DNA of 64,000 bases from assembly GCA_030529855.1 (NCBI GenBank), contig JAUMWC010000004.1, positions 1-64,000 on the forward strand, read 5' to 3'. The notes below the pieces were generated by a model. The model was given only the letters and a program-made list of their open reading frames with translations, had not been told where the DNA came from and did no database searches. Within the stretch, counting starts at the first letter, position 1, and every line of letters begins with the position of its first letter. Source of the stretch: Gemella sp. (GTDB lineage Bacteria; Bacillota; Bacilli; Staphylococcales; Gemellaceae). Both the position numbers and the translations under genes were made by a program. Positions 62,719 through 64,000 of the stretch are shown here, piece after piece.

Positions 62719-62771
62719 ATACGAATTATTTAATTTGTATCAAGATTATAAATGATAAAAGAGGGGTAGTA

Positions 62772-63047
62772 ATGAAATCATTAAAGAATGCATTTTTATT
62801 TTTTTCGCTAGGAGTAGCAGCGTATGCAACATATAAAAAGGTAAATTCTGTTCAAAAGGAAGAAGGATTTATTACAGATTGTAAAAAACAAATTTTAGAT
62901 AGAGGATATGAGATAAAAGATTCATGGTGTTTTAATTTACCAGAGAACAACTATTTAGAATTTACATTTACAGACTACAAAGGAAAAGACTATACTGTAG
63001 TTTACAGCAAAACTGAAAGTAAAATTACATCATTTATAGAGGTATAA
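62772..63047 (+). CDS. Small single-helix protein upstream of pepA
   Basis: 91 aa from the ATG at 62772, which follows GAGGGG; longer in-frame starts lack a binding site. An N-terminal hydrophobic helix (about residues 6-20) precedes a small polar domain (YLEFTFTDYKGKDYTVVYSK). Similar small proteins lie next to pepA in streptococci (I recall a DUF4651 family there); I am not certain of that match. pepA starts one base after its stop. Confidence 0.6.
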   Translation: MKSLKNAFLFFSLGVAAYATYKKVNSVQKEEGFITDCKKQILDRGYEIKDSWCFNLPENNYLEFTFTDYKGKDYTVVYSKTESKITSFIEV

Positions 63048-63048
63048 T

Positions 63049-64000
63049 ATGGAAAATTCAATTAAAGTTTTTAAGGAATTAACATCTTTAGACGCAGTTC
63101 CTGGGTTTGAAAAGGAAGTAGCGGAATATCTAATAGAGAATTTGTCGCCGTATGCTGATGAAATTAAGAGAGATAATTTAGGTGGTGTATATGCCTACAA
63201 GTATTCTAAAAATCCTAATGCTAAAACTTTGATGGTAGCAGCTCATATGGATGAAATTGGATTTATGATTACGAAGATTTTACCTAATGGATTTTTGAAA
63301 TTCGAAGCATTAGGTGGTTTTAGAGATGATACTTTATTAACTCAAAAATTTACTGTTACAACTTATGAAGGTAAAAAATTTGTAGGTGTAATTCCGGCAG
63401 TCCCTAAGCACTTTGTATCAGGAAATGAATCAGCTATCAAACTTTCTGAAATGACTATTGATATTGGAGCAGAATCTGATAAAGAAGTTAGAGAGTGGGG
63501 AATTAAAGAAGGGGACATTGTTACCCCGAGAACTGAGTTTGAAAGATTATCGGAAAATCGTATATTAGCTAAAGCTTTTGATAATCGTTATGGTTGTGTT
63601 TTAGTAGTAGAAACATTAAAAGAATTAGCAGATAAAGATTTAGATTGTAATTTAGTTGTCTGTGCAACAGTACAAGAAGAAGTAGGTCTTAGAGGGGCTG
63701 GTATTGCAGCTAATTTGGTAAAACCAGACCTTGCTTTAGTAGTAGACTGTAGTCCTGCTAATGATATGGGTGGGAATAAAGATGCTAATGGTCGTCTTGG
63801 TCAAGGTTTCTTAGTAAGATTAATGGATAGAACTATGATTTTACGTGGTAACTTAAGAGAAAGAATTATAGATTTAGCAAACAAAAATGATATTAAATAC
63901 CAATACTTCACATCTCCAGGTGGAACAGATGCAGGTGCAATACATCAAGCATTATTAGGGGTTCCTACTGCAGTAGTTGGAATTTGTGGAAGATATATTC
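63049..64000 (+). CDS. pepA: Glutamyl aminopeptidase (M42 family), 3' end outside window
   Basis: 317 residues are visible and the frame runs off the window. Conserved metal-binding parts: VAAHMDEIGFMI (His and Asp), AFDNRYGC, TVQEEVGLRGA with the catalytic Glu pair, VVDCSPAND with the bridging Asp, and TSPGGTDAGAIH. This di-metal peptidase group (PepA of lactococci and streptococci) removes N-terminal Glu/Asp. AGAGGT precedes the ATG. Confidence 0.93.
   Translation, partial: MENSIKVFKELTSLDAVPGFEKEVAEYLIENLSPYADEIKRDNLGGVYAYKYSKNPNAKTLMVAAHMDEIGFMITKILPNGFLKFEALGGFRDDTLLTQKFTVTTYEGKKFVGVIPAVPKHFVSGNESAIKLSEMTIDIGAESDKEVREWGIKEGDIVTPRTEFERLSENRILAKAFDNRYGCVLVVETLKELADKDLDCNLVVCATVQEEVGLRGAGIAANLVKPDLALVVDCSPANDMGGNKDANGRLGQGFLVRLMDRTMILRGNLRERIIDLANKNDIKYQYFTSPGGTDAGAIHQALLGVPTAVVGICGRYI

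Overview
This window is a low-GC Firmicute chromosome segment (roughly 30% G+C by eye). Strong AGGAGG-type ribosome binding sites, many Rho-independent terminators and conserved Bacilli gene blocks point to a small-genome member of the Bacillales. Gemella is the best fit: a huge M26-type surface metalloprotease, a sortase-anchored protein, streptococcus-like pepA and ABC genes, and an uppS-cdsA-rseP block without dxr. This genus call is an inference. I see no tRNA, rRNA, transposase, phage or CRISPR array.

Layout. 1-5.0 kb: 3' part of a G5-repeat/M26 zinc metalloprotease. 5.1-7.3 kb (minus): a MetNIQ-like importer, divergent from a LacI-family regulator. 8.7-13.5 kb: MBL-fold hydrolase, rlmH, a methyltransferase, a 36-aa membrane peptide, a HAD phosphatase, VanZ-like, UPF0223 and menA. 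13.5-18 kb: S66 peptidase, YigZ, DegV/FakB, an alpha/beta hydrolase and a polysaccharide deacetylase. 18-21.4 kb: LCP ligase, secE-nusG-degV and gloA; secE was found by direct translation. 21.5-23.8 kb (minus): an ABC exporter whose promoter contains an 18-base A/T run. 24-26.6 kb: a two-component long-chain prenyl diphosphate synthase and a TPR protein. 27-30.7 kb: tmk-holB-trmN6-GIY-YIG-rsmI and a kinase-like protein that has only the dimerisation/H-box helix pair. 30.7-37.1 kb: rimP-nusA-ylxR-ylxQ-infB-rbfA and an ABC-F gene, behind a rimP leader. 37.1-38.9 kb: lysine riboswitch and lysine permease. 39-44.9 kb: PTS IIA, rhomboid-yqgQ-ftsW/rodA, queA-tgt-yajC. 45-56 kb: uppS-cdsA-rseP, rsmE, a DivIVA/GpsB-like protein, coaBC-priA, rpmE2, tdk-prfA-prmC. 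56-60.3 kb: an unrecognised four-gene surface-protein operon. 60.4-61.4 kb: an XRE/DUF2178-type module with repeated operators. 61.4-64 kb: rarA (minus), a small membrane protein and the 5' part of pepA.

Most of the window is housekeeping: translation factors and rRNA/tRNA modification (rlmH, rsmI, rsmE, trmN6, queA, tgt, prmC, rimP, rbfA, infB, prfA), cell-envelope synthesis (uppS, cdsA, rseP, ftsW/rodA, LCP, deacetylase, menA with the prenyl synthase) and replication (holB, priA, tmk, tdk, rarA).

The most interesting part is 55.97-60.33 kb. A promoter whose -35/-10 spacer is a (TA)n repeat precedes a gene resembling an RNase H fold without its catalytic acids, a gene of unknown family, a 953-aa coiled-coil surface protein ending in an unusual LPKTT sorting motif, and a small membrane protein. 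With the A18 tract in the ABC exporter promoter at 23.8 kb, the window has two candidate phase-variable promoters built by different repeat types.
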